64,000 nt of DNA from NCBI GenBank assembly GCA_005888735.1, contig VBBN01000036.1:1-64000 (forward strand), given 5' to 3'. Shown one piece after another: positions 41,891-50,397 of this stretch (positions are counted from its first letter, which is position 1; each line of letters begins with the position of its first letter). The notes under the pieces are model-generated. The model was not told the origin of the DNA and did not search any database. It saw only the letters and a program-made list of their open reading frames with translations. The DNA is from Candidatus Bathyarchaeota archaeon. Its GTDB lineage: Archaea > Thermoproteota > Bathyarchaeia > 40CM-2-53-6. A program made the translations under genes and the position numbers.

Positions 41891-42837
41891 TGCTCGTTCA
41901 ATTGGCGTCAATGCGCGACGCTCTTGCCGAAGCAATCCTGGAACTGGGCACGAAAGACAGGCGAATCGTGGTCCTGGGTGCGGACACTTCCGTCTCCATA
42001 AAGACAAGTCTCTTCGGAGAGCGATTTCCAGAACGCTTCTTCAACGTCGGAATTGCCGAATCCAACATGATTGGAATAGCCTCAGGGCTAGCACTAGCTG
42101 GAAAGATTCCCGTCGTAAGTACGTACTCAGCCTTCGTCCCAGGAAAATGCCTTGACCAGATTCGAAACGCAGTTGCTTACCCCAATCTCAACGTAAAAAT
42201 CGTGTCTTCCCACGGGGGGTTAACCGTTGGGCCCGACGGAGCTTCCCACCAGACCATTGAGGACGTTGCGGTGATGCGTGCGATACCTCATATGCATGTC
42301 GTCATTCCCGCGGACGCTCCCTCTGCGCGGGAGCTCATTCTGAAAGCGGCAAGCACACCAGGGCCTTTCTATATGCGGTTGAGCCGGCCAAACGTGGCTA
42401 CAGTTCACGAATCAACTGCTGACCTTGAGATAGGCAAGGCAGCCCTGCTGAGGGATGGGTCGGACGTTACTATCGTTGCGTGTGGAATCATGCTGAGTGA
42501 GGCCATGATCGCCGCGGAGAATCTCTCCCAGGAAGGAATCTCAGCTGAGATCATTGACTGCCACACTGTCAAGCCACTCGACAATGCGACACTTGGAAAG
42601 TCGGCAGCGAAGACTGGCGCAGTCATAACGGCTGAAGAGCACAACATCATAGGGGGGTTAGGGGGCGCTGTCGCAGAGGCACTCTCGGAGTCCCGCCCAG
42701 TGAGAATAGAGCGGGTTGGAGTGCGGGACACGTTCGGCGAATCGGGAGAACACTCCGAACTCTTGGTCAAGTACGGCCTCACCTCAAGAGAGATTGCTAA
42801 AGCAGCCCGTAGGCTGGTGAGAGGACAAAGCGCTTGA
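41890..42837 (+). CDS. Transketolase, C-terminal subunit
   Basis: A 315-residue protein from GTG overlapping the rpe stop. Thiamine-pyrimidine domain motifs are FFNVGIAESNMIGIASGLALAG split here as IAESNMIGIA, the His-bearing region VSSHGGLTVGPDGASHQTIEDVAVMR, and a C-terminal domain with ITAEEHNIIGGLGGAVAE. Pairs with the N-terminal subunit at 40380. Stop overlaps the transaldolase gene. Confidence 0.94.
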   Translation: MLVQLASMRDALAEAILELGTKDRRIVVLGADTSVSIKTSLFGERFPERFFNVGIAESNMIGIASGLALAGKIPVVSTYSAFVPGKCLDQIRNAVAYPNLNVKIVSSHGGLTVGPDGASHQTIEDVAVMRAIPHMHVVIPADAPSARELILKAASTPGPFYMRLSRPNVATVHESTADLEIGKAALLRDGSDVTIVACGIMLSEAMIAAENLSQEGISAEIIDCHTVKPLDNATLGKSAAKTGAVITAEEHNIIGGLGGAVAEALSESRPVRIERVGVRDTFGESGEHSELLVKYGLTSREIAKAARRLVRGQSA

Positions 42838-43526
42838 AGATATTTCTCGATACGGCCAACATCGCGTCCATCAAGACCTTTGCAGACATGGGTGTTCTGG
42901 ATGGAGTAACCACCAATCCTACGCTTGTTGCGAAGGAGAATCAGGATTTTCACGAGCTCGTGAGCGCAATCCTAAAGATTGTTCCGGGGCCCGTCAACTT
43001 GGAGGTCGTTAGCCAAGACACCGAAGGTATGCTGCGAGAAGGACGCGACCTGGCCTTACTCGGGCCCAATGTTGTAGTCAAGTGTCCTATGACGGAACCC
43101 GGGTTAGTAGCAGTTCGAAAGTTGGGGAAGGAAGGGCTGAAAACGAACGTGACGCTTGTCTTCTCGCCAAACCAGGCGCTTTTGGCCGCGAAAGCCGGAG
43201 CGACGTATGTGAGCCCCTTCATTGGACGACTCGACGACGCGGGGCATGAAGGAATGGAGGTCGTCGAAGACACGTTGCAGATTTACAGGAACTATGAGAT
43301 CGAGACTCAAGTGCTAGTTGCGAGCATTAGGCATCCCGTTCATGTAGTTCAAGCGGCAAAACTGGGGGCGCATGTCGCGACAATGCCGCCCGATGTCCTG
43401 GATAAGATGGTGAGACATCCTCTGACCGATACTGGGCTGAAGCGCTTTCTTGACGATTGGGCGAAGGCGGGACTGAAGCTACCTGAGCGTCGGACTCTAG
43501 TGGCAAAGGCTCGCCCATACGGTTAG
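42834..43526 (+). CDS. Transaldolase / fructose-6-phosphate aldolase family protein
   Basis: A 230-residue protein from TTG. FLDTANIASIKTF and VDGVTTNPTLV-like sequence (GVTTNPTLVAKE), VVVKCPMTEPG with the Schiff-base Lys, YVSPFIGRLDD and VLVASIRHPVHV place it in the small transaldolase (TalC/FSA) family. It completes the non-oxidative branch here. A transaldolase role is favoured by the transketolase-rpe context, while aldolase activity cannot be excluded. Confidence 0.92.
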   Translation: MKIFLDTANIASIKTFADMGVLDGVTTNPTLVAKENQDFHELVSAILKIVPGPVNLEVVSQDTEGMLREGRDLALLGPNVVVKCPMTEPGLVAVRKLGKEGLKTNVTLVFSPNQALLAAKAGATYVSPFIGRLDDAGHEGMEVVEDTLQIYRNYEIETQVLVASIRHPVHVVQAAKLGAHVATMPPDVLDKMVRHPLTDTGLKRFLDDWAKAGLKLPERRTLVAKARPYG

Positions 43527-43669
43527 ACGCCTGGTTTCCATCGTGGAGACGAGTTCCTGTGGGCCCGAACCAGGTTCTGAACCGGAAGTCTCATCATGAG
43601 AACAAAGTTGTTCAGGACTCTTGAGCGTTAGTCTTTTGAACCACTGGCTAATCCTGTGACTGTTACCCT

Positions 43670-45319
43670 TTGGCAAAGTTCGTGTTTGTCACAGGCGGTG
43701 TAATGTCCGGAATCGGCAAGGGCGTAATCGCGGCTTCTATCGGCAAGATAATGCAAGTTCGCGGGCTGAAAGTGACCGCTATAAAAATCGACCCATATCT
43801 GAACTATGATGCTGGGACCATGAACCCGTACATCCACGGCGAAGTGTTCGTTACCGAAGACGGAGGTGAAACAGACATGGACATTGGAACATATGAGAGG
43901 TTCCTTGACATTAACGTGCCGAAAAGCCACAACATCACAACCGGGCAGGTCTACCTCTCGGTAATCGAACAAGAACGCAGAGGAGACTTTCTAGGTAAGT
44001 GCGTGCAGATAATCCCCCACGTGACGGACGAGATCAAAGACCGGCTAAGGCGCGTCTCCAGGGAGAACTCTACCGATTTGGCTATTGTGGAAATCGGAGG
44101 AACGGTTGGCGACATCGAATCTCTTCCATATCTCGAAGCCGCGCGCGAATTTCGATTGGAAGAGGGGGGCTCGAACGTGGCGAACGTTCACGTCACCCTC
44201 GTCCCAGTCTTGGATGTCGTGGGAGAGCAAAAGACCAAGCCTACCCAACACAGTGTACAAGAGCTTCGCCGAATTGGGGTCCAACCAGATATTATCGTTG
44301 CTCGGAGCAAGGCCCCATTGAAATCTGGACCCAAGAGGAAGATTGCTCTCTTCTGCAACGTCGATGAAGCAGGAGTCTTCACATCCACGGACATGGAAAC
44401 AGTCTATCAATCCCCCCTGCTGCTGGACCAACAGGGACTCGGCGGCTTCCTTCTCCAACGCCTTCAAATCGAGAAACGCAATCCCACGTGGGGTCGGTGG
44501 GGAAAGATAGTTGAAACACACTTATCCACTGGAAAGCAGGTGAACATCGCCATTTGTGGCAAGTACGCCGAACTCGCCGACTGTTACGTCAGTGTCAACG
44601 AGGCGCTAAAGGATGCAGGCGCTGCCTGTCAAGCAAAGGTTAACCTTGAATGGATCGAAACCGACGATTTCGAGAAAGAGCCTGAGAAGGTTAGAATTCT
44701 CTCCAGGTTCGATGGAGTTCTCGTGCCAGGGGGTTTTGGCTCACGCGGGGCTGAGGGGAAGATTCGAGCTATCGAATATGCACGGACGCATGACATTCCA
44801 TTTCTTGGAATCTGCTATGGTTTCCAGATGGGCGTAGTCGAGTATGCGAGGAACATCGGAATCAAAGATGCCAGCAGTGCAGAGGTGGAGTCAAACTCGA
44901 AAAGTCCGGTCATTGATCTCATGCCAGAGCAGACCGAAGTGTTGGAGAAAGGCGGGACTATGAGATTGGGCGCTCATGAGATTAGAATCGACCCTGCTAC
45001 GACAGCTTTTGACCTTTACAAGAGGAGAACCGTGAAGGAAAGACATCGCCACCGTTATGAGGTGAATCCGAAATACATCTCGGCGCTGACATCGCGAGGT
45101 CTTCGATTTTCTGGCAAAAGCGACTCCGACCATCGTATGGAAATACTCGAGTTGCCATTAAACAAATTCCACTTCGCAACTCAATTCCATGCCGAATTCA
45201 AGTCTCGCCCAGGGGCACCGTCCCCGCCTTACTTTGGATTTGTCAAAGCCGCGGTCGATTCCAAGACTCCAGTTCTAGAGTCAAGCCGTCTGCTCGCACA
45301 GTCCGCAGGTCGTCGGTAA
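43670..45319 (+). CDS. pyrG: CTP synthase
   Basis: A 549-residue protein from TTG. The N-terminal synthetase domain shows FVTGGVMSGIGKGVIAAS, DPYLNYDAGTMNPYIHGEVFV split at its centre, and IVEIGGTVGDIESLPYLEA; the C-terminal glutaminase has the catalytic Cys in FLGICYGFQM and the His in ATQFHAEFKS. It amidates UTP to CTP. Full length and intact. An S-component gene follows 5 bases later. Confidence 0.96.
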   Translation: MAKFVFVTGGVMSGIGKGVIAASIGKIMQVRGLKVTAIKIDPYLNYDAGTMNPYIHGEVFVTEDGGETDMDIGTYERFLDINVPKSHNITTGQVYLSVIEQERRGDFLGKCVQIIPHVTDEIKDRLRRVSRENSTDLAIVEIGGTVGDIESLPYLEAAREFRLEEGGSNVANVHVTLVPVLDVVGEQKTKPTQHSVQELRRIGVQPDIIVARSKAPLKSGPKRKIALFCNVDEAGVFTSTDMETVYQSPLLLDQQGLGGFLLQRLQIEKRNPTWGRWGKIVETHLSTGKQVNIAICGKYAELADCYVSVNEALKDAGAACQAKVNLEWIETDDFEKEPEKVRILSRFDGVLVPGGFGSRGAEGKIRAIEYARTHDIPFLGICYGFQMGVVEYARNIGIKDASSAEVESNSKSPVIDLMPEQTEVLEKGGTMRLGAHEIRIDPATTAFDLYKRRTVKERHRHRYEVNPKYISALTSRGLRFSGKSDSDHRMEILELPLNKFHFATQFHAEFKSRPGAPSPPYFGFVKAAVDSKTPVLESSRLLAQSAGRR

Positions 45320-45324
45320 GTGAA

Positions 45325-45942
45325 ATGACCGATTCGGCAAGTACTTCCACATCTTTGCCTGGGTCAAGAAGGAGGGACCCTGTGGTAACTCTAGCACTTG
45401 CCGCGGTATCGATTCCGTTCATTCTCATTGTCACATTTTTCGCCAGCGTTCCTCTTCCGGCTACTAAGGGGCAGGTCTTCGATGCAGGAGACATCGCGAT
45501 TTTCATCACCGCACTAAGTTTCGGCCCGGCTGTGGGTGGACTTGCAGGAGGCATGGGGTCAGGGCTCTCTGATGCTCTAAACGGGTCGATCTTTGCTCCT
45601 TTCACCTTGGTCATAAAGGGAGCGGAAGGACTGGTGGCCGGCTACATCTCACAACGCAGCTTCAGACGACGAGAGCCAGTCGCGTGGCTCTGCGGAAGCG
45701 TCATTATGGTGACTGGATATTTTGTTGCAGAGACCTACTTCATAGGTTTCGTCTTCGGAAATTCTGCAGCTCCGGGACTTGCAGCAGCTATTCTAGAGCT
45801 CCCGTTCAACATTATTCAGGTAGTTGCAGGGGGATTGATTGGTATTCCCGTTTCCCGAGTTTTGAGAACACAGCTTCCTTCAGTGTTGTTTTCGACAACC
45901 CGCCACGTTGGCGGCTCGAGTCCATCATCTAGGAAGGACTAG
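45325..45942 (+). CDS. ECF-transporter S-component-like membrane protein (second)
   Basis: A 205-residue membrane protein. Five or six hydrophobic segments begin at LALAAVSIPFILIVTFFA; the second part DAGDIAIFITALSFGPAVGGLAGGMGSGLSD and VIKGAEGLVAGYI match the pattern of ECF S components (short loops with conserved acidic residue before helix 2). It is cotranscribed with pyrG. No ATPase or T component accompanies it. The ligand is unknown; a nucleobase or vitamin is conceivable from linkage with pyrG. Confidence 0.7.
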   Translation: MTDSASTSTSLPGSRRRDPVVTLALAAVSIPFILIVTFFASVPLPATKGQVFDAGDIAIFITALSFGPAVGGLAGGMGSGLSDALNGSIFAPFTLVIKGAEGLVAGYISQRSFRRREPVAWLCGSVIMVTGYFVAETYFIGFVFGNSAAPGLAAAILELPFNIIQVVAGGLIGIPVSRVLRTQLPSVLFSTTRHVGGSSPSSRKD

Positions 45943-45947
45943 GCGAC

Positions 45948-46187
45948 CTAACTCGGCGGTGGGGTAACGCAAATGTACAACACATTGCTTCCCCGAACTA
46001 TTAAACTACCATAATTGGTCGCAGGGTCTCCGCCGCGAAATTCTCTGGCACCGTCCAGGATGATGTTCATGTGGCTGTCACAGTCTATCATTTTACCGCG
46101 GTATTCAGTGTCGTTCTTCAGTTTGACTGCAACGTCACCGTTGAGTTTGCGAACGAGAAGATTCAGTGGTTTTCTAGACGGTTCCAA
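45948..46187 (-). CDS. Sm-like (LSm) archaeal protein
   Basis: A 79-residue protein. PLNLLVRKLNGDVAVKLKNDTEYRGKMIDCDSHMNIILDGARE has the Sm1 motif with NDTEYRGKMIDCDSHMNIIL and the Sm2 motif IVRGSNVLYICV near the end. Archaeal Sm proteins form rings that bind U-rich RNA. Convergent with the S-component gene. Confidence 0.94.
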   Translation of the reverse strand: MEPSRKPLNLLVRKLNGDVAVKLKNDTEYRGKMIDCDSHMNIILDGAREFRGGDPATNYGSLIVRGSNVLYICVTPPPS

Positions 46188-46306
46188 TATTACGCCTTGA
46201 TGTGCGCATTCCCTATTTCCGATAAAAACTCTTTGCTTTTGCTGGTTCCTGCTCGCGAATTCTCGTCTTGAATGGCTAGGATGGGAACCCTACGAAAAAC
46301 GGGCCG

Positions 46307-46450
46307 CTAGCCCTCGTTAGACTCGGAATTTTCTCTTGCCAGCATCTTCTGGCTGTGCTGTTCTTTTCTGAAATCGGTTTTCAATTTCCCGCACCGAATG
46401 CACCTGGCCATCTGGCCTCTTCCTCGCCACTGGTGTGAGCATCCTGGCAT
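46307..46450 (-). CDS. Small zinc-ribbon protein
   Basis: A 48-codon frame with ATG start and TAG stop. MPGCSHQWRGRGQMARC and the following IRCGKLKTDF give a Cys-X-His plus CxxC pattern of a zinc knuckle, then a polar tail. A TATA-like box (minus CTTTAAGA, 46482-46489) is about 35 bases upstream, and codons follow genome usage. I do not recognise it as eL37 or another ribosomal protein. The function is unknown; RNA binding is possible given the adjoining Sm-like gene. Confidence 0.6.
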   Translation of the reverse strand: MPGCSHQWRGRGQMARCIRCGKLKTDFRKEQHSQKMLARENSESNEG

Positions 46451-46481
46451 TACTGTCGTTCGTAATACTTCAATGAGGTAT

Positions 46482-46489
46482 TCTTAAAG
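46482..46489 (-). promoter_or_regulatory. TATA box of the small zinc-ribbon gene
   Basis: CTTTAAGA on the minus strand lies about 32-39 bases upstream of the ATG at 46450. Confidence 0.45.
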
Positions 46490-46530
46490 TAGCTGACTGA
46501 GGCAGCCCCGGCTAGGCTCCACCATCCGCG

Positions 46531-47052
46531 TCACTGTTTATCAGAGACTAGATAAAGCGTTTCCATCCCCGAAACATTCTCAACACGCGTCCCAGGACGA
46601 AGTCCGAGTCGCCCAATCTTCAGGACCTGCCGATCGGGATGGAAGACAGTAAACGCAAGGGTCCCTCTTCGTTTCACGATCCTCCCCAGTTCCATTATCC
46701 GAGACCTCCAATCGCCCTTGCTGAACTCCAATAATGAAATTGCTAGAACGATATCCGCACTGGCGCTCTTGATTGGTAGAGCTTTAGAATCGGCTCTGAT
46801 AAGTTCAGCTCTCCCACGCCCCAGCCTTGCTCTGGCCTTGAACAGCATTCGTAATGAGATATCGATTCCAACTCCCATCTCGCTTCTTTTGCCAACCCTC
46901 TCTAGGAGATTTCCCGTTCCACAGCCAACGTCGACAACGATCTCAACTATTTTGTCCCCGAGAAAATCTATTACTTTGGTATGCTTCCTCGATTGCTCTG
47001 GGCCGTAGAGTTCATCGTAGCCTGTGGAGAGTTTGTCATAGTATTCCTCCAC
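46531..47052 (-). CDS. SAM-dependent methyltransferase
   Basis: From the GTG at 47052 (MEEYYDKLSTGYDELYGPEQ) the protein has 173 residues. The frame is open to 47367, but that region belongs to the opposite nucS gene. VVDVGCGTGNLLERVGK is motif I, GVGIDISLRMLFKAR holds the acidic residue, ADSKALPIKSASADIVLAISLLEFS covers motifs II-IV. UbiE-like small-molecule methyltransferases start with the same YYDKLSxxYDE. The substrate is unknown. It is divergent from nucS. Confidence 0.8.
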   Translation of the reverse strand: MEEYYDKLSTGYDELYGPEQSRKHTKVIDFLGDKIVEIVVDVGCGTGNLLERVGKRSEMGVGIDISLRMLFKARARLGRGRAELIRADSKALPIKSASADIVLAISLLEFSKGDWRSRIMELGRIVKRRGTLAFTVFHPDRQVLKIGRLGLRPGTRVENVSGMETLYLVSDKQ

Positions 47053-47084
47053 ACTATTTCCCGAGAAGCGATGCAAGCTAAGTG

Positions 47085-47092
47085 GATATATC
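47085..47092 (+). promoter_or_regulatory. TATA box of nucS
   Basis: GATATATC at 47085-47092 is about 33-40 bases before the nucS ATG at 47125, in a 72-base spacer shared with the divergent methyltransferase. Confidence 0.5.
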
Positions 47093-47124
47093 TCCCGGCT
47101 CTCTCTTGTAGCTTTCGAGTGGAT

Positions 47125-47901
47125 ATGGTAGAAGTCCGAGTCTCCCCAAGCCTCGAGGAGGCCCATGAAGAACTTGTCCGGGCTTTTGAGGCAAGAAAAA
47201 TGGTCGTGATGGTTGCGGAATGTTCCGTAAACTACTCGGGACGCACAGGAAGCCAACTCGGAAACGGCGAAAGGCTGATTGTCCTCAAAGAAGACGGATG
47301 TGTGCTCGTTCATCGCGGAAGAGACTACCAGCCGGTGAACTGGCAACCGTCCGGATGCATCTTCCAATCACAAGTCGAGAAAGGGACCCTCGTAGTGAAA
47401 GCCATCCGCCCAACTCCTCTCGAATCCCTAACGATAGTTACCGAAAACATGCATCTTCTGGCGAGCTTCCATCTGAAAGACGAGGCTGCGTTTTCTCTGC
47501 ATGCCACTGAAGAGGATATGCAGAGGGCGATTCTCGTGCAGCCAGACCTCATAGAAGCAGGGCTGAAAATAGTTGACTTTGAGAAGAAGGTAGCTCCGGG
47601 CTTCGTAGATATTTACGCGCTAGATCGTGAGGGCAATACGGTTGTGATTGAGATAAAGAAGGACCCGGCCGGGTTTCCTGCCATAAAACAGCTTTCTGAG
47701 TATCTGAAGCACCTCCAGCCTGCTCCAGGGCGGAGACTCCGTCCAATCATTGTCGCGCCTTCGCTTGCAAAAGGTGCTCAACCCGTCGTTGCGAAGATGG
47801 GAATCGAGTTCAAACAATTGGGTCTCCAGAAAGCTGCTGAGGTTCTTCAAAGCCATGCCAGTTCGGACCAGAAGGTACTAAAGGGCTGGCTGGGCTCCTA
47901 G
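47125..47901 (+). CDS. nucS: Endonuclease NucS/EndoMS
   Basis: From ATG at 47125 (MVEVRVSPSLEEA) the protein has 258 residues. The frame is open back to 46981 but a TATA box at 47085 and family length favour this start. The N-terminal beta domain has VVMVAECSVNYSGRTGSQL; the C-terminal nuclease domain shows GFVDIYALDREGNTVVIEIKK with active-site Asp, Glu and Lys and the following QLSEYLKHL. NucS cleaves mismatched or branched DNA in archaea and actinobacteria. Convergent with the glycosyltransferase gene (4-base overlap). Confidence 0.93.
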   Translation: MVEVRVSPSLEEAHEELVRAFEARKMVVMVAECSVNYSGRTGSQLGNGERLIVLKEDGCVLVHRGRDYQPVNWQPSGCIFQSQVEKGTLVVKAIRPTPLESLTIVTENMHLLASFHLKDEAAFSLHATEEDMQRAILVQPDLIEAGLKIVDFEKKVAPGFVDIYALDREGNTVVIEIKKDPAGFPAIKQLSEYLKHLQPAPGRRLRPIIVAPSLAKGAQPVVAKMGIEFKQLGLQKAAEVLQSHASSDQKVLKGWLGS

Positions 47902-48593
47902 AGACCCAGTTTGACAAGTAGCTTGACATAGCCTACTCCGCTCCTCAGAAAGCTGAGCTTGCTGGTGCCTCGTGGCCGTGGGATGAATGTTATTGGTACT
48001 TCCGCTATTGTGAGCCCTTTCTTTTTTGCTCGGATGAGGAGTTCAGCGGCAACTTCAAAGTTCTTAGATGTCAGCTCGTCCCTGACCCTTTCGACAGCTT
48101 TTGCTGAGTAGACTCGAAATCCCGACGTTACGTCGCTGGAGGAGATTCTGAAAGCGTTTCTCAAGAGCCAATTTGTCCCAGCACTGACGACCCGTTTGAA
48201 AAGGGGGAGTTCCCCCACCATGCCGCGGGTTCTGGTCCGCGACCCGACAACGACGTCGGCTTCTTTCGCCGCTAGGAGCAACCTCTCTATTTCTTCGGGT
48301 TGGTGGTTCAGATCAGCGTCCATCGTAAGGACGAAGTCAGTATTCGGGTCAATGAGACTCATTCCTCTCTTCATGGCTCGCCCAAGGCCGAGTCGCTTAG
48401 CCTGGTAGTCAACCTTAACCCGCTGATCCCTCTTTGAGAGAGTTTCCAACTTGTCGCGTGTGGAATCGTTGCCCTCAACTACGAATATTACCTCATAATC
48501 GCAGAGGTTCTGAAGCGAGTTGACGAGTCGGGTCGAGAACTCGTCAATGACCTCCTCCTCATTGTAGACCGGCACTACAGCGCTTACTTTCAA
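47898..48593 (-). CDS. Family 2 glycosyltransferase, dolichol-phosphate mannosyltransferase-like
   Basis: A 231-residue GT-A protein with AVVPVYNEEEVIDEF, MDADLNHQPEEI with the DxD, VVGSRTRTRG, and PLFKRVVSAGTNWLLR, all typical of DPM1-like enzymes. No membrane helix is present. It probably transfers a sugar from a nucleotide donor to a polyprenyl phosphate for protein or surface glycosylation. Convergent with nucS. Confidence 0.9.
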   Translation of the reverse strand: MKVSAVVPVYNEEEVIDEFSTRLVNSLQNLCDYEVIFVVEGNDSTRDKLETLSKRDQRVKVDYQAKRLGLGRAMKRGMSLIDPNTDFVLTMDADLNHQPEEIERLLLAAKEADVVVGSRTRTRGMVGELPLFKRVVSAGTNWLLRNAFRISSSDVTSGFRVYSAKAVERVRDELTSKNFEVAAELLIRAKKKGLTIAEVPITFIPRPRGTSKLSFLRSGVGYVKLLVKLGL

Positions 48594-48638
48594 CCCGATG
48601 ACGACCTCGGATACTTTTGTCGGGTCTAATCTTCCTTG

Positions 48639-48653
48639 TGGCGGATCCCGCCA
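48639..48653. promoter_or_regulatory. Small GC-rich inverted repeat
   Basis: TGGCGG and CCGCCA flank ATC, a 6-bp hairpin in the spacer downstream of the small membrane protein gene and upstream of the glycosyltransferase gene (both leftward). It might be a transcript-end hairpin or an operator. Confidence 0.3.
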
Positions 48654-48731
48654 GCTCCAGCTACTATTGACAGTTAACAGGAATTTCGGGAGCTGAGGGT
48701 TTGTTGAGCCCTTAAGCAGTGATAGCGTAGG

Positions 48732-48959
48732 CTACGCTCGGGGTTCGAACACGTCTCTGCCGAGAACCACGATGAGAAGTAAGGTGCCAACTGCGAAAAG
48801 CATGATACTGATAGAAAGTGAGACAACGAGTTCGAAGTGAAGCCGGTTGAAAATCTCTAGGTTCAAGTACGCAGGAAGAATCATCAAAGCACCTGCGACT
48901 GCAACCAGTGCTCCCCTGAGGGCCTTTCTAATCGCGAACTCCTCAGCCACTTTGTTCAT
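48732..48959 (-). CDS. Small two-helix membrane protein
   Basis: A 75-residue protein with ATG start. Two hydrophobic segments, LRGALVAVAGALMILPAYLNLEIF and LVVSLSISIMLFAVGTLLLIVVLG, are separated by a short polar loop NRLHFE. N-terminus is probably inside. No known family. It is between the glycosyltransferase and trmI genes on the same strand. Confidence 0.6.
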   Translation of the reverse strand: MNKVAEEFAIRKALRGALVAVAGALMILPAYLNLEIFNRLHFELVVSLSISIMLFAVGTLLLIVVLGRDVFEPRA

Positions 48960-49031
48960 TGTGCTAAGTCAATCCAGCGGTTTTGTGGAGAGGTCCGATT
49001 AGCTATATGAACATTCAGAGCTCATTACCGT

Positions 49032-49829
49032 TCAGTTGCCCTGCTGAATCTTCCTGGCAATCGTGACGTAGGCCGTGTGTCCTACCATTCTCGACTCTGG
49101 GCGCAGCTTACCTGCGTCAGTCTTCAGCTGTCGTAATAAGACCTCCACAGCTTCTATTATGAGGAAGCCTCGGCTTCGAAGGCTTTCAGCTAGCTTCTCC
49201 AGCTGGTTCGTTGTAGGCGTGAAGCCAGCTAACATTCCGCCGCCAACGAGCGCTCTTCGTGACGCCTCTACCATCTTCCAAGGGTCACCTAGGTCCACGA
49301 TCACCGCTTCCACATTCGCTTCTTGAAATCCCTCTGATGGGTCGCTGTTGTGAAACGTGACGACTGAAGAGAGTCCTGCTTTCTCGATGTTGGCCTGTGC
49401 TGCTTCGAGAAATTCGGGACGGTTTTCATAGGTGTAGACGTGACCCTCAGGCTGGACCGCCGATGCGAGTGAGGCCGTCATGGCGCCGCTTCCAGTTCCG
49501 ACTTCGAGGACTTTGTCGCCGGACTTTGTTCCGAGCTGGTAGAGTGCATAGCCAATGTCCTTTGGATAGAGAATCTGAGTGGGCCTATCGAAGCTTTCCA
49601 CGATGTCTACGGTTCTTGGCTTGAAGATGGCCAGGGGTTGGCCCATGCTCGTCATGACAGATTCGCCGAACTTCTTCCCTGCTATGGTTTCGAGTTCTAC
49701 GAACCCTTTGTGTGTGTGGAACCTCTGCTTGGAGACGGTCGTAATCCACTTTCTTTTGGGGTCTTGATAGAGAAGGACAAGATTGCCTTCTTCGATCGTC
49801 TCGGGCAAAGCTCTGCCCACCGCTGACAT
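49032..49829 (-). CDS. trmI: tRNA (adenine-N1)-methyltransferase TrmI
   Basis: A 265-residue protein. The N-terminal beta domain (VLLYQDPKRKWITTV) is followed by LYPKDIGYALYQLGTKSGDKVLEVGTGSGAMTASLASAV in part, with the SAM motif EVGTGSGAMT, and later VEAVIVDLGDPWKMVEASRR, GGMLAGFTPTTNQLEKLAESL. This is the archaeal TrmI pattern that methylates position 57/58 of tRNA. Intact and of family length. Confidence 0.92.
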   Translation of the reverse strand: MSAVGRALPETIEEGNLVLLYQDPKRKWITTVSKQRFHTHKGFVELETIAGKKFGESVMTSMGQPLAIFKPRTVDIVESFDRPTQILYPKDIGYALYQLGTKSGDKVLEVGTGSGAMTASLASAVQPEGHVYTYENRPEFLEAAQANIEKAGLSSVVTFHNSDPSEGFQEANVEAVIVDLGDPWKMVEASRRALVGGGMLAGFTPTTNQLEKLAESLRSRGFLIIEAVEVLLRQLKTDAGKLRPESRMVGHTAYVTIARKIQQGN

Positions 49830-49867
49830 GCTGGCCCTTAAGCCTTCTAGCAGAGAACTCTCTAGGA

Positions 49868-50383
49868 CTAGCCTTTCAGGGCGCGAAATACGCCTTCAGC
49901 CTTTGAAGTGCTGACCATCTTAACGGTGAAAGGTTCCTTCGAGCCAACAACCCCGATGCGCAGAATTGCGACTCGTCTCCTCCACCCGACGGAAGCAAGC
50001 CCTACAAGGAATAGTCCCGCTGATCCGAAAAGGATGATGTTGTAGGGGAAGGCTGGAAGGGCGGATCTGCCCTGTCCGGGGAACCACCAGACCAGAAAGG
50101 CGCCGATAGCGGCTAGAAGTGCGAATGTTAAGGGCGGAAGCACGCTCTTGGTGATTAGTTCTATACTGCTCACGTTAGAGTGTGGTACATTGACGTAGTT
50201 CTCTCCGAGCATGAAACGTTTCCCTACCAGCAACCGGGACTGTGTCACGTACACAGAATAGTTCACGCCGGAACAGTCGGCGAGAACGTCCTCGTTTCCT
50301 AGCAGGTTCTTGAGATTGCTCAAGTCGAGAGTGACTGATAACTGGTCGGTTCTGCATCTCATTACAAGAGTCGAACCGTACAT
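49868..50383 (-). CDS. Membrane protein with a central two-helix segment
   Basis: A 171-residue protein. Beta-rich N-terminus with YSVYVTQSRLLVGKRFMLGE and YVNVPHSNVSSIELI, two hydrophobic helices (PLTFALLAAIGAFLVWWF and YNIILFGSAGLFLVGLASVG), and a beta-rich C-terminus. The layout suggests a PH-like membrane-associated domain split around a helical hairpin. No family recognised. Confidence 0.6.
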   Translation of the reverse strand: MYGSTLVMRCRTDQLSVTLDLSNLKNLLGNEDVLADCSGVNYSVYVTQSRLLVGKRFMLGENYVNVPHSNVSSIELITKSVLPPLTFALLAAIGAFLVWWFPGQGRSALPAFPYNIILFGSAGLFLVGLASVGWRRRVAILRIGVVGSKEPFTVKMVSTSKAEGVFRALKG

Positions 50384-50397
50384 CCGCCCGAAGTGTC

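Noticed and set aside
48741-48757. tRNA T-arm-like GGTTCGAA sequence
   Set aside because: It is part of the end of the small membrane protein gene (codons for FEP) and no clover-leaf can be built around it. No other tRNA-like arm was found in the window.
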